DNA of 64,000 nt from Paralvinella palmiformis (taxonomy: Eukaryota > Annelida > Polychaeta > Terebellida > Alvinellidae), in the NCBI GenBank assembly GCA_025642065.1, contig JAODUP010000420.1:255001-319000 (forward strand). The letters are read 5' to 3'. Every line of letters starts with the position of its first letter. Positions within the stretch are counted from its first letter, which is position 1. The notes under the pieces are model-generated. The model was not told the origin of the DNA. It was given only the letters and a program-made list of their open reading frames with translations, and made no database searches. Position numbers and translations under genes: made by a program. Positions 27,501-38,007 of this stretch are shown here, one piece after another.

Positions 27501-28419
27501 ATTGTTAATAGAATCTCAAGACTGATAAATGTACCAATTATGTAATAAAAAACAGTTGAATTATAATTATTTTACGGTCGAGATATTTTGTTAGCGAAAA
27601 TCGAATAAGATCAGGTTATTTAGTTTTTATGTTATTTTCTTATTAATTGCTGTATATCTGTGCTCCCTTGACACAACAACAAGGGACTAGTCACTAATGG
27701 CAGCCATCTTGGAATTTGTCATATTATTATTATTATTGTTTTTATATCATGGTTTATCATGAAAATAATGTACGTAGTAAATATAAAACTGTGAATGGAA
27801 CAGTTTGTGATAAAATTATTGTCAATTATTCAATGGCAGCCATGTTGGAAAACGGCCGAAAATCATAACAAGTACCCAGTAACCGCTTCACTTAACATAC
27901 AAATATTAATATTGGCGAACTTCTTAACAAAATGATATCACTCAGTGACGATAATGGGAGGAACACAGACACACACACACATATTATGTATTTGGTAGAG
28001 GATTTGCCTGCCTGCCATAGAGGTAGAATGTTTCCTGAAATATAATATACAGTAAAACCTCTATAATCCAATAATCCTTGTAATTATTGTGATATGTGTG
28101 ACATGGTTAGACAACTAATCCCGTTTAATAGACAAATGATACTGCAACAAAAGAGATCAGGTCCCAAAAAACAACAATCAGTTTTGACTCTACGCGATTC
28201 CAGACTGTATTTATTAAGATACTACAAACAGGCTCCCCCTCTCCCCATTTATATACATAATTAAACTACATCGGGTATAAGAATTACTGTCATACTCACC
28301 AAGGCTGTTCTATTTCCGTACTCAGTAGCCCGCTGTAGGATTAAATCCGGGAAGCTGATGTCGTCCGGAATATCGACCAGGCCGAGCCTGCTCTTCTGGA
28401 TTAGCGACGCGTCGGCCAT
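12464..28419 (-). CDS. Peroxisomal acyl-CoA synthetase (4CL/luciferase-like)
   Basis: Member of the ANL adenylating superfamily: it forms an acyl-AMP from a carboxylic acid and ATP, then an acyl-CoA thioester. Visible coding exons: 28419-28300, 26490-26283, 24368-24166, 23040-22863, 21432-21264, 19158-19058, 17551-17407, 16994-16912, 16719-16554, 12603-12464. All joins except exon 2 to exon 3 have matching phases. Core motifs in order: P-loop [43 protein letters not shown], and the C-terminal [11 protein letters not shown] with the catalytic lysine. The protein ends in Ala-Lys-Leu, a PTS1-type peroxisomal signal. About 504 residues are visible against a usual 540-550. The shortfall matches an unfound exon in the interval 26282-24369. 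Substrate cannot be told; 4-coumarate-CoA-ligase-like is a class name here. Confidence 0.94.
12668..12840 (-). mobile_element. SINE family A, diverged
   Basis: Reversed body with GTGAAAGATGAAACACCCTT and a degraded head (ACTGCCCTATCAGTT). It starts about 65 bases into the last synthetase intron. Confidence 0.6.
13113..13190 (-). mobile_element. SINE family A, 3' fragment
   Basis: Only the 3' part remains: ACCATTTTTGTGCACGCAGTAGGCTAA... GGTAATGAGGCGAA. The head is lost. Confidence 0.6.
13549..13625 (+). CDS. THAP-domain first exon, antisense in the synthetase's last intron
   Basis: ATG at 13549 encodes [10 protein letters not shown]...RISFHR, then a consensus donor CATCG|GTAAGT. A short N-terminus followed by Cys-x4-Cys spacing of the CCVxGC type and a distal FH pair is the start of the THAP C2CH zinc finger, a DNA-binding domain in cellular proteins and P-element-type transposases. 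The frame is open upstream to 13429, but THAP proteins almost always start within about five residues of the first Cys, which favours 13549. I found no second THAP exon (Trp, then CSxHF) downstream on the plus strand. It may be a real gene with a distant exon or a relic. Confidence 0.5.
15874..16130. repeat. (CA)n and (GA)n tracts flanking a SINE
   Basis: (CA)n 15874-15917 and (GA)n 16092-16130 directly abut the SINE between them. Confidence 0.9.
15918..16089 (+). mobile_element. SINE family A between (CA)n and (GA)n
   Basis: Head GGCGCCTCCATGGCCCAACTGG follows directly on a 44-base (CA)n tract, and the 3' end runs directly into a 39-base (GA)n tract. Head, B-box-like GGTTGAAACCCC and body are all present. 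Confidence 0.75.
16554..16719 (-). CDS. Acyl-CoA synthetase exon, PPAEIEEVL
   Basis: Acceptor TCACCAG|GTA in phase 0, donor ACTG|GTAAAT in phase 1. Encodes [20 protein letters not shown] and [11 protein letters not shown] of the small C-terminal domain. All residues expected for the fold in this segment are present. Confidence 0.94.
16912..16994 (-). CDS. Acyl-CoA synthetase exon, A7/A8 hinge
   Basis: Acceptor AACACAG|GT; the 27 codons [11 protein letters not shown]...KALQ hold the ATP-ribose-binding Asp and the hinge DRLKELIK about which the C-terminal domain rotates. The usual KVKGLQ is KWKALQ here. Donor CTCCAG|GTTATT in phase 0 is weaker than the others. Confidence 0.92.
17091..17405. 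repeat. Degenerate GACA/GATA simple sequence
   Basis: Purine-rich stretch of imperfect GACA, GATA and GACAGG words filling the intron upstream of the A7-motif exon. It ends in perfect (GACA)n right at the splice donor. Confidence 0.8.
17407..17551 (-). CDS. Acyl-CoA synthetase exon, GEILLRG to GWFHTG
   Basis: Acceptor GATAG|GTC in phase 0 and donor ACACAG|GTCTGT in phase 1. Carries [15 protein letters not shown], then KGWFHTG, the first half of the A7 motif. The following intron is filled with degenerate GACA repeat. Confidence 0.93.
18211..18789. repeat. 33-bp minisatellite, 18 units
   Basis: Unit core GTACGTCATGTTGACATGA followed by GATATGTTAGTGTA. The core contains the 14-base palindrome TCATGTTGACATGA. 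Units are 33 bp for the first nine, then a 31/33 alternation (loss of AG). Open frames of about 100 codons on both strands are by-products of a period divisible by three. Located in a synthetase intron. Confidence 0.9.
18804..18904. repeat. (GAGT)n tetranucleotide array
   Basis: About 25 perfect GAGT units immediately after the 33-bp minisatellite, then unique sequence and a short (AAC)n. Confidence 0.95.
19058..19158 (-). CDS. Acyl-CoA synthetase exon, GYGLTE motif
   Basis: Acceptor CCACAG|GT; G plus GT makes the Gly of GYGLTETSS, the A5 motif that contacts the adenine. 33 full codons follow, including [13 protein letters not shown]. Donor AAA|GTGAGT in phase 0. The acceptor is preceded by a run of C on the minus strand. 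Confidence 0.93.
19326..19478 (+). mobile_element. SINE family A, head shortened
   Basis: GGGCGCCTCCAGATCTCAACC then GAGTTCAAATCTCGG: about 30 bases between A- and B-box are deleted. Body and CAATGAAACATCA tail are present. Confidence 0.7.
21264..21432 (-). CDS. Acyl-CoA synthetase exon, CGAAPL region
   Basis: Acceptor TATCCAG|GCC in phase 0, donor CAAG|GTGAGT in phase 1. Encodes [14 protein letters not shown] and the [10 protein letters not shown] motif that contributes to the adenylate pocket. A (GGTAT)n array begins only about 20 bases upstream of the acceptor. Confidence 0.93.
21451..21515. repeat. (GGTAT)n pentanucleotide array
   Basis: Eleven GGTAT units then CGTAT variants, starting about 19 bases upstream of the synthetase exon acceptor at 21433. 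A (TA)n tract follows at 21581-21620. Confidence 0.95.
21629..22740. mobile_element. TIR element with a nested SINE
   Basis: Left ACAGTAAACTCCCATTTTTC and reversed right end ACAGTAAACTTCGCATGAAT share their first ten bases; TTCGAATT/GAATTATC phrases recur inside, a style seen in pogo-type MITEs. The SINE at 21865-22218 is inserted within it. It lies in a synthetase intron. Confidence 0.5.
21865..22218 (-). mobile_element. tRNA-derived SINE, family B
   Basis: Read on minus: CTCCGGTGGTCTAGAGGTTA head, GGTTCGAACCCCGC B-box, then AGATTAATTTCTCGGCTCAC, AACGTTAAATGGCGCTG-like phrases, and a body ending GAGTGGCGGGGGAGGAGG. About 350 bp. Nested in the TIR element at 21629-22740. Confidence 0.75.
22863..23040 (-). 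CDS. Acyl-CoA synthetase exon, A4 region
   Basis: Acceptor TTTCCAG|GCA; the first base completes Met with the previous AT. The 59 codons include the conserved [10 protein letters not shown] motif that lines the acyl pocket, and end at donor AAG|GTGAGT in phase 0. Overlapping frames here are shadows. Confidence 0.93.
24166..24368 (-). CDS. Acyl-CoA synthetase exon with ATP-binding P-loop
   Basis: Acceptor GGAAG|GAG in phase 0; donor AT|GTAGGT in phase 2. Contains the AMP-binding signature [18 protein letters not shown], with Arg at the position most often Pro. The exon starts in phase 0 while exon 2 ends in phase 1, so these two cannot be joined directly in frame. Confidence 0.93.
24745..24930 (-). 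mobile_element. SINE family A
   Basis: Full-length reversed copy with head GACGCCTCCGTGATCTAGCG and B-box GTTCGAATC. It sits in the same intron that should hold the missing synthetase exon. Confidence 0.8.
26283..26490 (-). CDS. Acyl-CoA synthetase coding exon 2
   Basis: Acceptor TTACAG|ATT, 69 codons, then donor ACAG|GTAGGC in phase 1. Encodes [17 protein letters not shown] and later [20 protein letters not shown], the helix and strand that usually precede an ELxxQ segment. That following segment should be in the next exon and is not found. A degenerate tandem repeat of about 45 bp begins immediately upstream of the acceptor. Confidence 0.93.
26530..26840. repeat. Degenerate tandem repeat, about 45 bp unit
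   Basis: Six or so copies of a unit like AACATCAACACATTCTGGA followed by TTACCTTATGTAACCTGTAT. It begins within about 40 bases of the exon 2 acceptor. Confidence 0.65.
27181..27300. repeat. 28-bp tandem repeat with inverted core
   Basis: Four units of ACTCCGAGTAGCTACTTGGA plus ATACAT. ACTCCGAGTA and TACTTGGA-type words make each unit partly self-complementary. Flanked by degenerate AATTCCAATTCC sequence. Confidence 0.75.
28048..28209. mobile_element. Short TIR element (weak)
   Basis: Begins TACAGTAAAACCTCTATAAT and ends with reversed TACAGTCTGGAATCGCGTAG. Only the TACAGT tip and scattered bases match, so this is a tentative member of the same TACAGT-ended group. Confidence 0.3.
28300..28419 (-). 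CDS. Acyl-CoA synthetase coding exon 1
   Basis: ATG at 28419 begins [10 protein letters not shown] and runs 40 codons, ending NRTAL in phase 0 at a consensus donor TTG|GTGAGT. The sequence [18 protein letters not shown] is the usual N-terminal segment of this class. The frame stays open upstream without another ATG for at least 80 bases, and an acceptor-like ACTGACAG near 28504 suggests that part is 5' UTR of the same exon. Confidence 0.88.
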
Positions 28420-28568
28420 AACCAATCGGATCTGTTGACGTCTCAGATCGAAAAAACAGAAGATATCACGTTTTTCAGTATTCACCTTGTCAAACGCCTT
28501 CTCTCTGTCAGTTAAAGGACATGTAAGTCACATGTCAGAAAAGTACGGTACTAATTGAATTATTAATA

Positions 28569-28867
28569 TACAGTCAACCCGGCATTATCTGGCTCCCGAA
28601 TAACCGACATTTCGACTATCCGGATTACAAACAGTGAGTGATTAGTTTATTTTCCTTCGACGCTAGTGTCACGTGGCACATGGGGCGGGGGAATGAGTGG
28701 CTGCGTTATAAAATAAACCTTTCTATTTCGGTCACATGACCTGACAAACGGAACTAATTTTTTTTTAAACATGGAAAGGGAAACTTTTGTAATCAATGAT
28801 CTCTTGTCCGATGACGTCATAAAGAGACAAGTCATCCGGTTAGCCGTATAAGATAGGTTCTATTGTA
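28569..28867. mobile_element. MITE-like TIR element, about 300 bp
   Basis: Starts TACAGTCAACCCGGCATTAT and, read from the other end on the minus strand, TACAATAGAACCTATCTTAT; both continue to a CGGCT/GGCT and CCGgA block. TA at the tips fits a TA target duplication as in Tc1/mariner-pogo families. Non-coding interior. Lies just upstream of the synthetase start. Confidence 0.6.
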
Positions 28868-28939
28868 TTACGTGATGGGTCATCCATCTTACAAATGACA
28901 AAGTTGATGAGAGGTGGTCGGTCATTGAAGACCGGCATA

Positions 28940-29640
28940 TACAGTTAAACCTGTCTTCATGGCGACGACAACAACAATAATAACACAAGCAGCATGAGCC
29001 ACAATAGCAATAATAAAAATATTATTATTATCATCTTTAATAATAATAATAATAATAATAATAATGTTAATATAATCAAGCACTTTTATTAGCAGGGCCA
29101 ATCGAAAGGCGCCATACAGCGAATCACATAATAACATACTCTATTCATTTAGACATTTAAAAATGTATCAATAAAAACGTCATACGAATATAGATTTCTA
29201 TACAAGTATTATTGATCCAGAAACAAATATAAAAGATCAACAGGAAGTACATCCATAAATGACGTAATATAATACAAGATAATTTACATATACGTCCAGA
29301 AAATGGTTCCTTATCGTCAGCATCGGATTTGAAAATGTTATTACAGGACTACCTCTGGTTTAGACCGACGTAATGTTCGTTAGCTTTATCTGGATCCTAG
29401 ACGGTAAGACCTACCTTAAAAGATGACCTCTCTTCAAACGCCAACTGATAGGTCGTATAAATTCGCTTTCACTGTACATCGAAAGCTGCCCGTATGACCT
29501 CCCGACTTAAGAGGCGACCAAACAGCAATATCTCCAATTCACCGGCCGTATAAATCGAAACACACCGTTAAAGGCCACCCGTGTTCAACGACCAGTGATG
29601 ATCGTTCCAAGATTGGTCACTTAAGACGGATTTCACTGTA
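28940..29640. mobile_element. TIR element, about 700 bp, non-autonomous
   Basis: Left end TACAGTTAAACCTGTCTTCA and right end, reversed, TACAGTGAAATCCGTCTTAA agree at about 16 of 20 positions, bounded by TA. The interior has an (AAT)n tract and repeated phrases of the type GACCTCTCTTCAAACG / GGTCACTTAAGACGG, with no coding capacity. Confidence 0.55.
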
Positions 29641-29668
29641 GATGTTCTCCTGTTACACGAATGTATAG

Positions 29669-29719
<51 letters not shown>

Positions 29720-30790
29720 AACAATCTGCTATATTCTATACAAGCCAACCTTGTCTTGACCAGTGAACCGTGACTTAAGGTTTTCCTTTAGTCATTCATT
29801 AGTTAGCTGTCATTACTGTTTCTGTTTGTCGAAGTTGGTGTTAGGGGACTATAGGTGTGTAATAATAGAGAGCATTATCCGGTGAAATTCGTCTTACCAA
29901 CGTCGACAAGGTGAGTTTGTCTGGCCTCGGCACTGAGCTCTCCTAGAACTTATAACCGAGTGGTCAATCCCATGAAAATATCCCGACAAATGTAAACGTC
30001 TGGAGTCGTTACTAGCGAAAACTTGGATGTTTGTAGACCAATACTTTAAAAACTACGCTGTTGGCTAAAAAACTTCAGACACAGAAATAGATTCTTTTGT
30101 TGGGATTTAAATTTGTTTATTTCGAGAAGAGTCACACCCTGCGGCCGATATCTGGGTTGGCGAGGACTGTATTGGCCCAGTTTTAGGACAGTCGTGCTTT
30201 AATGTTCTTATGGAGGGTAGCACATCGATGGGATTGTAGGAGATTACTACTACTACTACTACTAATAATAATAATAATAATAATCATCATCATTATTATC
30301 CTCATCATCAGTGGCAGCATCACTATTTCCAAGGTCTTCTAACGCTAATCAGTTCATAAAGATAATAATAATAATTTTGTTATCATCTAATTAAGGAAAT
30401 TATAAAGCTCATATGCTGATGAAATATTCTCCATTAACAATACCGTGTACTACACATAAAAGACCGGACTTAGAGGAGTTGTGGGGCCCAACCGGGAACG
30501 GTTTTGGCATCCACCCCCCACCTCTCTCAGGTTCTCACGGCCAAGATCTGTTTCGGCGAAATGATTTATTGAAATATTAATTTTAGTTTTTTTGTTTGTT
30601 TGAAAACAGCATTATTAGGCACATATCTTTTTTAGATTTCTAAAAACTCTTATTATAAAAAGAAGTTATCTTTGTTACAGACATGTAAACTTACAAGTTT
30701 ATGATAATGATGTTTCGTTTATATAGGACTACGTTCAGTTGTGGTTTTCGTGGGGTACTTTTATATTATTATTATCATAATCATTACACA

Positions 30791-30886
30791 CTTCTGGCTG
30801 ATTGAATCTGTCCTCACCTGACAGCGTTGCAGCTCTAGAGCCTCGAACCACCGACCCTCCGTTCTAACTGCGCCATCACAACTCGA
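30791..30886 (-). mobile_element. SINE family C, head fragment
   Basis: GAGTTGTGATGGCGCAGTTA, GGTTCGAGGCTC and AGCTGCAACGCTGTCAGGTG match the first 100 bases of the 42.5 kb copy. The tail is absent. Confidence 0.6.
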
Positions 30887-32489
30887 CTAGTTTATTGTCT
30901 GACTCATATCTGTCCTGTGTTATAAACAATACAAGAGACACACACATTAGTTTGTAGGTTTATTTCGGGTAACGAGAAGCCTCAGACGGGTTTCTCTTTG
31001 TTAGACACTCTAGTGACGAGGCCCATTTAGACGAGGGGCCCAGGTGAGAACAATTGGCTTAAAGCCAGCGCTGTACACGTGTATATAAAAATATATTTCT
31101 ATTGTTCTATTATTTAATAGACATCCCCAGATGTATTTTGAGAATCTCCAGTTATTGAGTTTCTCGCTCTTATTATTATTTTTTAATTTACCAATTTTTA
31201 ATTTAATTATTTTACCACGGCGTTTGTCGGGATTTTGTCCCCCCCCCCCCCAAACAAAAGTGAATGGGTACTTGGGTGAGTGAATGATTTTTAACGATAC
31301 ACAAGTCGATACTCACGACAGCCATTATCATGTCTTGCGTCATCCCGATATCAGAATAATTTTGTTGTCACGAAATATATATTGTTTGTAAATTTTAATT
31401 TCCGTATTATATATGTGTGTATTATTAACTTATTAAATATTCTTGGTAACAAAATATGATAATCAGGTTCCCCTATGAAGATGACCCCCCCCCCCCTTAC
31501 GGGTTTAATCTTCGAGATGACCTATAATGTATATTTTCATGTGTCGACGTGTTATTAAACTTTACTCTCCCTCTGACGATGATAATATAATAACTGTTCT
31601 ATAATCCAGCAGTAAGCAATTTAATAATATTAATGTGTTTATTAACTAACATTCTGGAACTAGTTTTCCATAAATGCGTGTTATTTTAGGTTTTTTATAC
31701 CGAATATATTTTATAGACTTTTTTAAATTGAAAAACAAACAAACATGCCTTTTAACATTCTTCTTTCAACACCGACGAGTCGTTTAATAGTAAGGTACAT
31801 GCATACTATATGTGGGATATTTCATCCTTCAAAAAAAAAAGCCTTCGACCTGGTTGTCTTATTTCTCTAAGCAGCAACCTCCTGGCCATATGCCTAGCTC
31901 GGTTTGTGTGAATGAGTGCGTGGATGTTTATAAATATTATTGCACAAACAAACAAAAAACAATTACCAAAGACATCATTTATTAACAAATATTGACTAAT
32001 TAAACATCAATAACAGCATAAATTACTAGTCAATGAAGACTATCATACAACAAAAATGTCAAGTTTAATCTGTCTTGGAAGACCACCTGCTGCTCCACCT
32101 CAGGTGGTTATCAAACACAGGTGGTGTCTCAAGGCAGTTCTCAGTCTTTATAATGGATTATTCTGGGGGTAGGGGCTGTGTTTGAGACATATGAGGCAGG
32201 TAACATCCTAACGAGGCTGGTCAGCATGTGGACTAATCCGGAAGGTCATGCTGCAGTGATAACGCATTGAATAAATTATGCTAATCATCATCATCATCAT
32301 CATCATAACAGTCACGTTTGGTTCGGCTGGATAACGGTACCAAACCTAGCCAACGCCGATGTAAACAAAAACACTCAGAGCTCTGTGTTAAACACAGCAA
32401 CGACGTCTCAACAAACCAATTCTGTAAACCAAACCAATGTAGACATCATTAAAAACAACCAAAACAACAAACCGGGTGCATATGGCTGA

Positions 32490-32770
32490 CTTGTGGCTTA
32501 GACCAACCTTCACTTCAAACCCCCTTAGCAAAGGCCAGCCCTCGTTTAAGGCCAACCCATATTTGAGCCCAGTCTCTCTCTCTCTCTCTCTCTCTACATG
32601 AGAGCAGTTCTCTTTTAGGCCTGGCTTTCGGCTAAGCCCGGCCCCGATTTAAGCCCAACCCATATTTGAGCCCGGCCCACACATACACACACACACACAC
32701 ACGACCTGCATAATCATTAGGATAGCTCAGGAGCTTACTTAAGCCAAGCCTTCGTTTTAGCCTGGCGTGT
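32490..32770. repeat. Degenerate 18-20 bp tandem repeat
   Basis: Repeated phrases AAGCCCAACCCATATTTGAG, GGCTAAGCCCGGCCCC and TTAAGCCAAGCCTTCG, interrupted by (TC)n at 32573-32596 and (CA)n at 32680-32702. Confidence 0.6.
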
Positions 32771-33317
32771 TCTTCTCACACAACCTTTAGAGTTCCGCCC
32801 CATCTAAAGATAGGTTCGTCCAGATAATGACACAACAGCGGAAAACACACACACACACACACATAACACACAAACAATCCCCAGTCGTAAAACATGGTGC
32901 TCAATAAAACAGCATTACAATGATGATCGTGTGGATTTTCAGCTAACAGCAGAACCAGAAACGTCATGTTGGTCATATTAATGAGGTAGACTTCTAGTGG
33001 ATGTGCCATTCTACAGTTGTCAGACCTTTTAGACAAGTGAAGTGTTGCTCTCCGAGGTAAATTATAAAATATCCTACGCAGTAAAAGGAACCATTCGTAT
33101 AATTATTGATGTTTTCTAAACAATTCAGGATTGGCGTTCCCATGGATAAATGATGACCTTTCCCCCACACCCAGGAAATGTTCACTAATATGCATCCCGT
33201 CATATAGCATTATAGGAGCCGATAAATGCTGTTTAAAAAAATCACTAATAATCCAGATAGGGAAAGGCAAAGCAAATATGGGTATATTAAAATAAATAGA
33301 GTTGGTTCAGGCTCGTC

Positions 33318-33462
33318 ATGGGTCACAACCGGGACATGTAAATGAGTGACGATACATAAGGAAACATCCCACAAACACAGCCATGAGTTGGATTCGAACC
33401 CACAACATGGTAGGTTTGCAGTGCAGTGCTCTAAGGACCGTACAATTGGAGCAGCACCCATT
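33318..33462 (-). mobile_element. SINE-like element, family D
   Basis: Reversed tRNA-like segment: GAGCACTGCACTGCAAACC, GTTGTGGGTTCGAATCC and the body GTGGGATGTTTCC. Shared with 60470-60606. Confidence 0.55.
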
Positions 33463-33953
33463 TAAATGAAGATAACATAACGTAACAAATACAGTACATC
33501 TTGGATAAACCGTCACTTCTGTAAAGCCACTACCCGACTATTCCGGTCAATTGATAGCAATTTCTTGCTCCTGTCAGCGATAAGCAAATGGCATTCAATC
33601 ATTTCTCTAAACAGGTCACTTGTTCAATCAGGTCAATATGGATTGAAAGGCTTCTTTGTCTCATTAAATTAGGGTAAATGAGGGGATTTGTTGTTGCCTT
33701 GGGGTAAGAGAAAGATAAGATAAAGGACAGAGAGGATTAAATAGTAATTACAAAAAGAAGGGTCATCACTTTAGAAGCAGGAAGACAATCTGTGGAATGA
33801 TGGCTAGCTCCTTACCGTGACACATGTACATTATTTGTCACAATAATACATTACTTGTCTAGACAATGTATCACTTGGAGAAGATTATTTCATACTATCT
33901 GCTAATGAGAGCATCTGCATATTAAACATTACTGAATTATACATCACTGGTAG

Positions 33954-34005
<52 letters not shown>

Positions 34006-34074
34006 TGTGTGTGTGTGTGTGTGATACTGACAATTTGTATACAATGCATGTCAGTGTGACTACTAGCATAAATC

Positions 34075-34300
34075 ACATTTACACTGACAGTTGGCACACA
34101 TTAAATGTCACTGATAGATTGCATACATTATATATTAGTGAGAAATGGCACACAATACACGCTATTGACAGCCGATATACACAACACCGAGATTTGGCAC
34201 ACATTATGTGTCACTGAAAGCTGGCATATATCACACCTAGTAGATGGCTCACACATCGAGTCAATGGACATAGATTATATACAACTGATACATGTATATT
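34075..34300. repeat. Old tandem repeat, 24-28 bp unit
   Basis: Seven or eight diverged copies of CACTGACAGTTGGCACACAT followed by a short AT-rich spacer. Preceded by (TC)n(TA)n(GT)n at 33956-34022. Confidence 0.6.
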
Positions 34301-35802
34301 ATAAATGTATTACAGTTTATTAAATGCATATCGCTTTCCACGATGTCTGGAGAAAGTTTGCCGATAACCCAAGGTCCAGGGGCTGTCTATGCCCCCAGGA
34401 TTGGGGTCGGGATAAAGCTTCTGTTGCTGGCGGTGGCATTAGGTCATCCCCTGCATCTCGTGCTCACACTTGTAATCATCTAGCCACCTGTGAATATTTA
34501 ATCTAGCGTTTTGTGTACATATCATATATATTGTACAACTTTTTCACGAAACAAAACCTGACAAATATTTTCACTTGAAAAGTGGGGGGGGGAGGAGGGA
34601 GGAAGATTCATATACAACTGGATCATCCTTACGATTCTGACATGGTGTTGACTGAATGATAACTGATATATTGTTTCTGTAACAAAATTCATTTTCATAG
34701 ATATGAATAAAATAATACAGCACACCTGAACCGTCTCTCGATAATTACCAACAGATATCACAAATGGCATAAAACACATGACAACAATAGTGTTCGTATA
34801 AAAACGATGCCATCCATCAACACATTTTCCATTACAACAATCTTCAACTGGATTTAATGACCAGATTTAGGGACCAGTACCTGCTCATCTTACAGTATTA
34901 CAAACCGACAAAAAAAAAGTACCAAGTTACCTACTGAAATATAAATGCTCTTTTTCGGATACGATTTGGCAAACATGGACGAAGACAGCTGTATAGGAGT
35001 GGCTTTGTTTGAAGATAAAAGTCACATATTTAGAAAAACAAACTTTGAGAGAAATTTTGGAATTCATGGAACAAAACAAGTTCAACTTTCTGCGTCACAC
35101 GGTCAAGCACCTAACTTGTGGAACTAATTACAGTGTCATTCTTCATAAACAATCAAATGCAAGCACAATAAAACTTGATTTAAAAACCGATGTATTCCAC
35201 AATATTCATTGAAATGGCACTGGATGCTGTTTTATTGATATATAATTTTTACTTTCATTGGGTGGCGAAGGCATATACTTTTGTGAGTAACGGACCTGTC
35301 AGGGTTGTGTGTTAATTGGAAAGAACGATGTTAAATTTATTTACAGCAAAATTTAAAGAATGGTGACAATCCTCCATCTTATATCTATATGAAAACCGTG
35401 ATATGTAGTAATAATATATTAGTGTTTCTGGTTGAAATGTGCATACATATGTTTCATGTGTAAACTTTCTAGTACCCTAAATGTATGTGTCCTTGGTGTA
35501 TGTATGTGTGTGTGTGTGTGTGTGTGTGTGCATATTGTACAAGTACATCTTACTATTTTGCCCTTTCTCTATTTCCATGTTCACATCAATAAATCATTGT
35601 TACCAGGTGCTTCTATGCAGACATGTGCATAATATACTTCACCTGAGCATAAACTAGCACATTAAAAATAAATAGATAAATAGGTGCAAATAAACATTAA
35701 CAAACAAACATTATATCAAAGTATACCTTATACATTGACTAATTAATGCCTTAAAGTAGATTTAAAACTTTAATTATTATTTCTCTCTCCCAGACAAACA
35801 CA

Positions 35803-35837
<35 letters not shown>

Positions 35838-37016
35838 CCTGATCATCTTTTGAGTCAAATGCTATCCTTTGTACCCGACATATGCTAACCATCACGGTAG
35901 TTAACTTAGTAGAAAAAACAAAACACATGTCCAGTTTCCAAAAGCAATTGTTGAGATCGAGCCCATGAGCTATGACTTATTAGTGCAAAGCACTCCAACC
36001 AGTCAGTCCATTGAATATACGTACATGCAAATAAAGATGTATAGATATCAATACCTAAAAAAATCGCAGATTATAAAATAAAAACTTACATCATACATTC
36101 TTAAAGAAAACCTATACATCACATTAGCGTTGCACATAAAAGTTGAAAGCTCCAAAGTAACTAAACTGGATTAACTCACAAAGTGAGTCACCGTATGATT
36201 TACTGACTCCAGTAGGAAGTCTCCCCGTCGCTAAACACCGTTAGAGCACCGAGATTATTTACTTTGTCCACTTTGATACTGCTGCATATCTCAACCCCCG
36301 GGAAACATAGTGCCCAGTGTTTGGGTTAGTATGAAATGGAGTTTGTGACACAGCCTGTGGTTTAACTCATTGAGTTAGTTATGGCCGAGTGGATTAAGGT
36401 ATATAGAGGTTGGGACACACATGCGTGTGCACACACCCACACACACACACAAATCAGTGCTCTAAAAATTATTAGCAAGTACATTTGTCTATGGAGCTAG
36501 TTGTAATCACTATTAAACTGCACAGTGACCATAATAATTTGGGGATTTTCTTTAGATTACTGGGTTCTCGGCACAAAGCCGGACATTTAATATCATCTTG
36601 GCTTACAACACAGTCACAGTTGTACGTAGCATAAAACTATATCACACGAAATTGTAATGGCCATCTACCATCAGGATTCAGATCAATTATAATTGCGATA
36701 ATACAATTGCTACAACTATGGAGTAAATGACTTTAAATGGTCAAAGCATAAATTTTATATAAATCAACCAATTATTTTCATAACTGATAATTATCAACCG
36801 TTAAATTTATAATTTTGTCTGGCAAAGAACTTAGATTTCAACTGAAAATTATCTTCCCAATAACTGGTAATTGTAATTGATCATTACTGTAATTGTAGCA
36901 AATTCTGTATGATGTTTGACACAGCTCGTATCACTAAGTACAGATTACAAGTAATAGTATGGAATATACTCCCACAAGTGTGACACGTCACGCCACCAAC
37001 CAATTTGACACAGAAT

Positions 37017-38007
37017 TCAGTGATTATCGCTGCTGTTTGCTAGCTGTGCTCCAACAGCATCTCTCGACTTTGAATACAAAGTCGACAGATGCTTCATCAA
37101 ACCAGCTGACAGCCACTGAGCACCCGTGGTTACGGAAACAGCTGGCACATCAGCCGGTGCCAGGCCATCTTTTGAGTCGATCCCGTGTTCTGCCTGTTCG
37201 CCAGATGACGAGTTCTTGTCACTGACTGTAGATGACAACTTCAGTGAATCTGGTCGTTTGGCAGGCATGGAACTACCTGTAGGTGTTGCCACCAGTGAAG
37301 GAAAGGTTCTCAGTAGATTTGCCTCATCCGAGTTGGAATTTGTTTTAGGTGTAGATGATACCGAGGGATTAAAGATATCATCTTGAATGTCTGGCTGGAG
37401 ATTTTTCCGTTCTGTCTTCCCATAACAAACATGCTGCCTTCTTGGTAGAATGTTTACTCTTGGTATCTGACCAGCACACAAACCGCAGGGCAGCCTCTCA
37501 GCCATTCCTCTGTTCAGCGCACCACGATTTCGTTTTATTGACATGATGGCATTCAGACCTGTGTCAACCGGGTCCAGCATGACTGGGGTGATGCCAGATT
37601 TTTTCACAATTGTCAGGACGGTGTTCAGACCGACTTCCTTCACCTTATTAGCCATCATCAGATAGGCATTCTCATTCACATTCCAGAAAGCAGCACTTGT
37701 CAATGGTTTGTCGGCAGCCGAACTAACAGTCCCTGCCATGGTATAAATGACTTCGGATTGTGATTGGACTGCCCCCGATATAGTCTCAGTGACGAGGTTA
37801 TCATAACGTTGTATGTTTGCTAGTTTCGTGTCATGCTGTTGTTCCGAGTGGCATCCTCTCTCTTGTAGCTTTCTCGCCAAACCAGCCGACATACTGAACG
37901 TACTCGTACCACAGTCTGAAAGCTTGCTATAACTGACACTGGGTGTCAGCACTGATCCAGCATCACACAATGAAGATGTCTTTTGTGGAACAGGGCCATT
38001 GTCCGAT
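37017..38007 (-). CDS. TRAK: TRAK last exon
   Basis: Acceptor TAATTTAG|A (AG plus A, Arg), then 329 codons to TGA at 37019-37017. [17 protein letters not shown] matches the LxxLLKERGIS motif of the C-terminal tail; [17 protein letters not shown] resembles the NLVDKVRRFGVAKVV segment, and SIKRNRG the GIRRNRS patch near the vertebrate C-terminus. The rest is Ser/Pro/Thr-rich and poorly conserved. Plus-strand open frames over it are shadows. Confidence 0.9.

Larger units (their letters stand above)
28868..37016. other. Intergenic region between synthetase and TRAK
   Basis: One 700-bp TIR element, family C and D SINE fragments, (TC)n(TA)n at 29670-29720, three degenerate minisatellites and many SSRs. 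AT-rich from 35.2 kb on. No gene recognised. Confidence 0.7.

Noticed and set aside
34945..35212. Two overlapping plus-strand frames of 60 and 67 codons in different phases.
   Set aside because: No recognisable domain or splice context. They might be a very old frameshifted relic, but I cannot support it.
37126..37386. 86-codon plus frame over the last TRAK exon.
   Set aside because: Shadow of the minus-strand TRAK coding exon.
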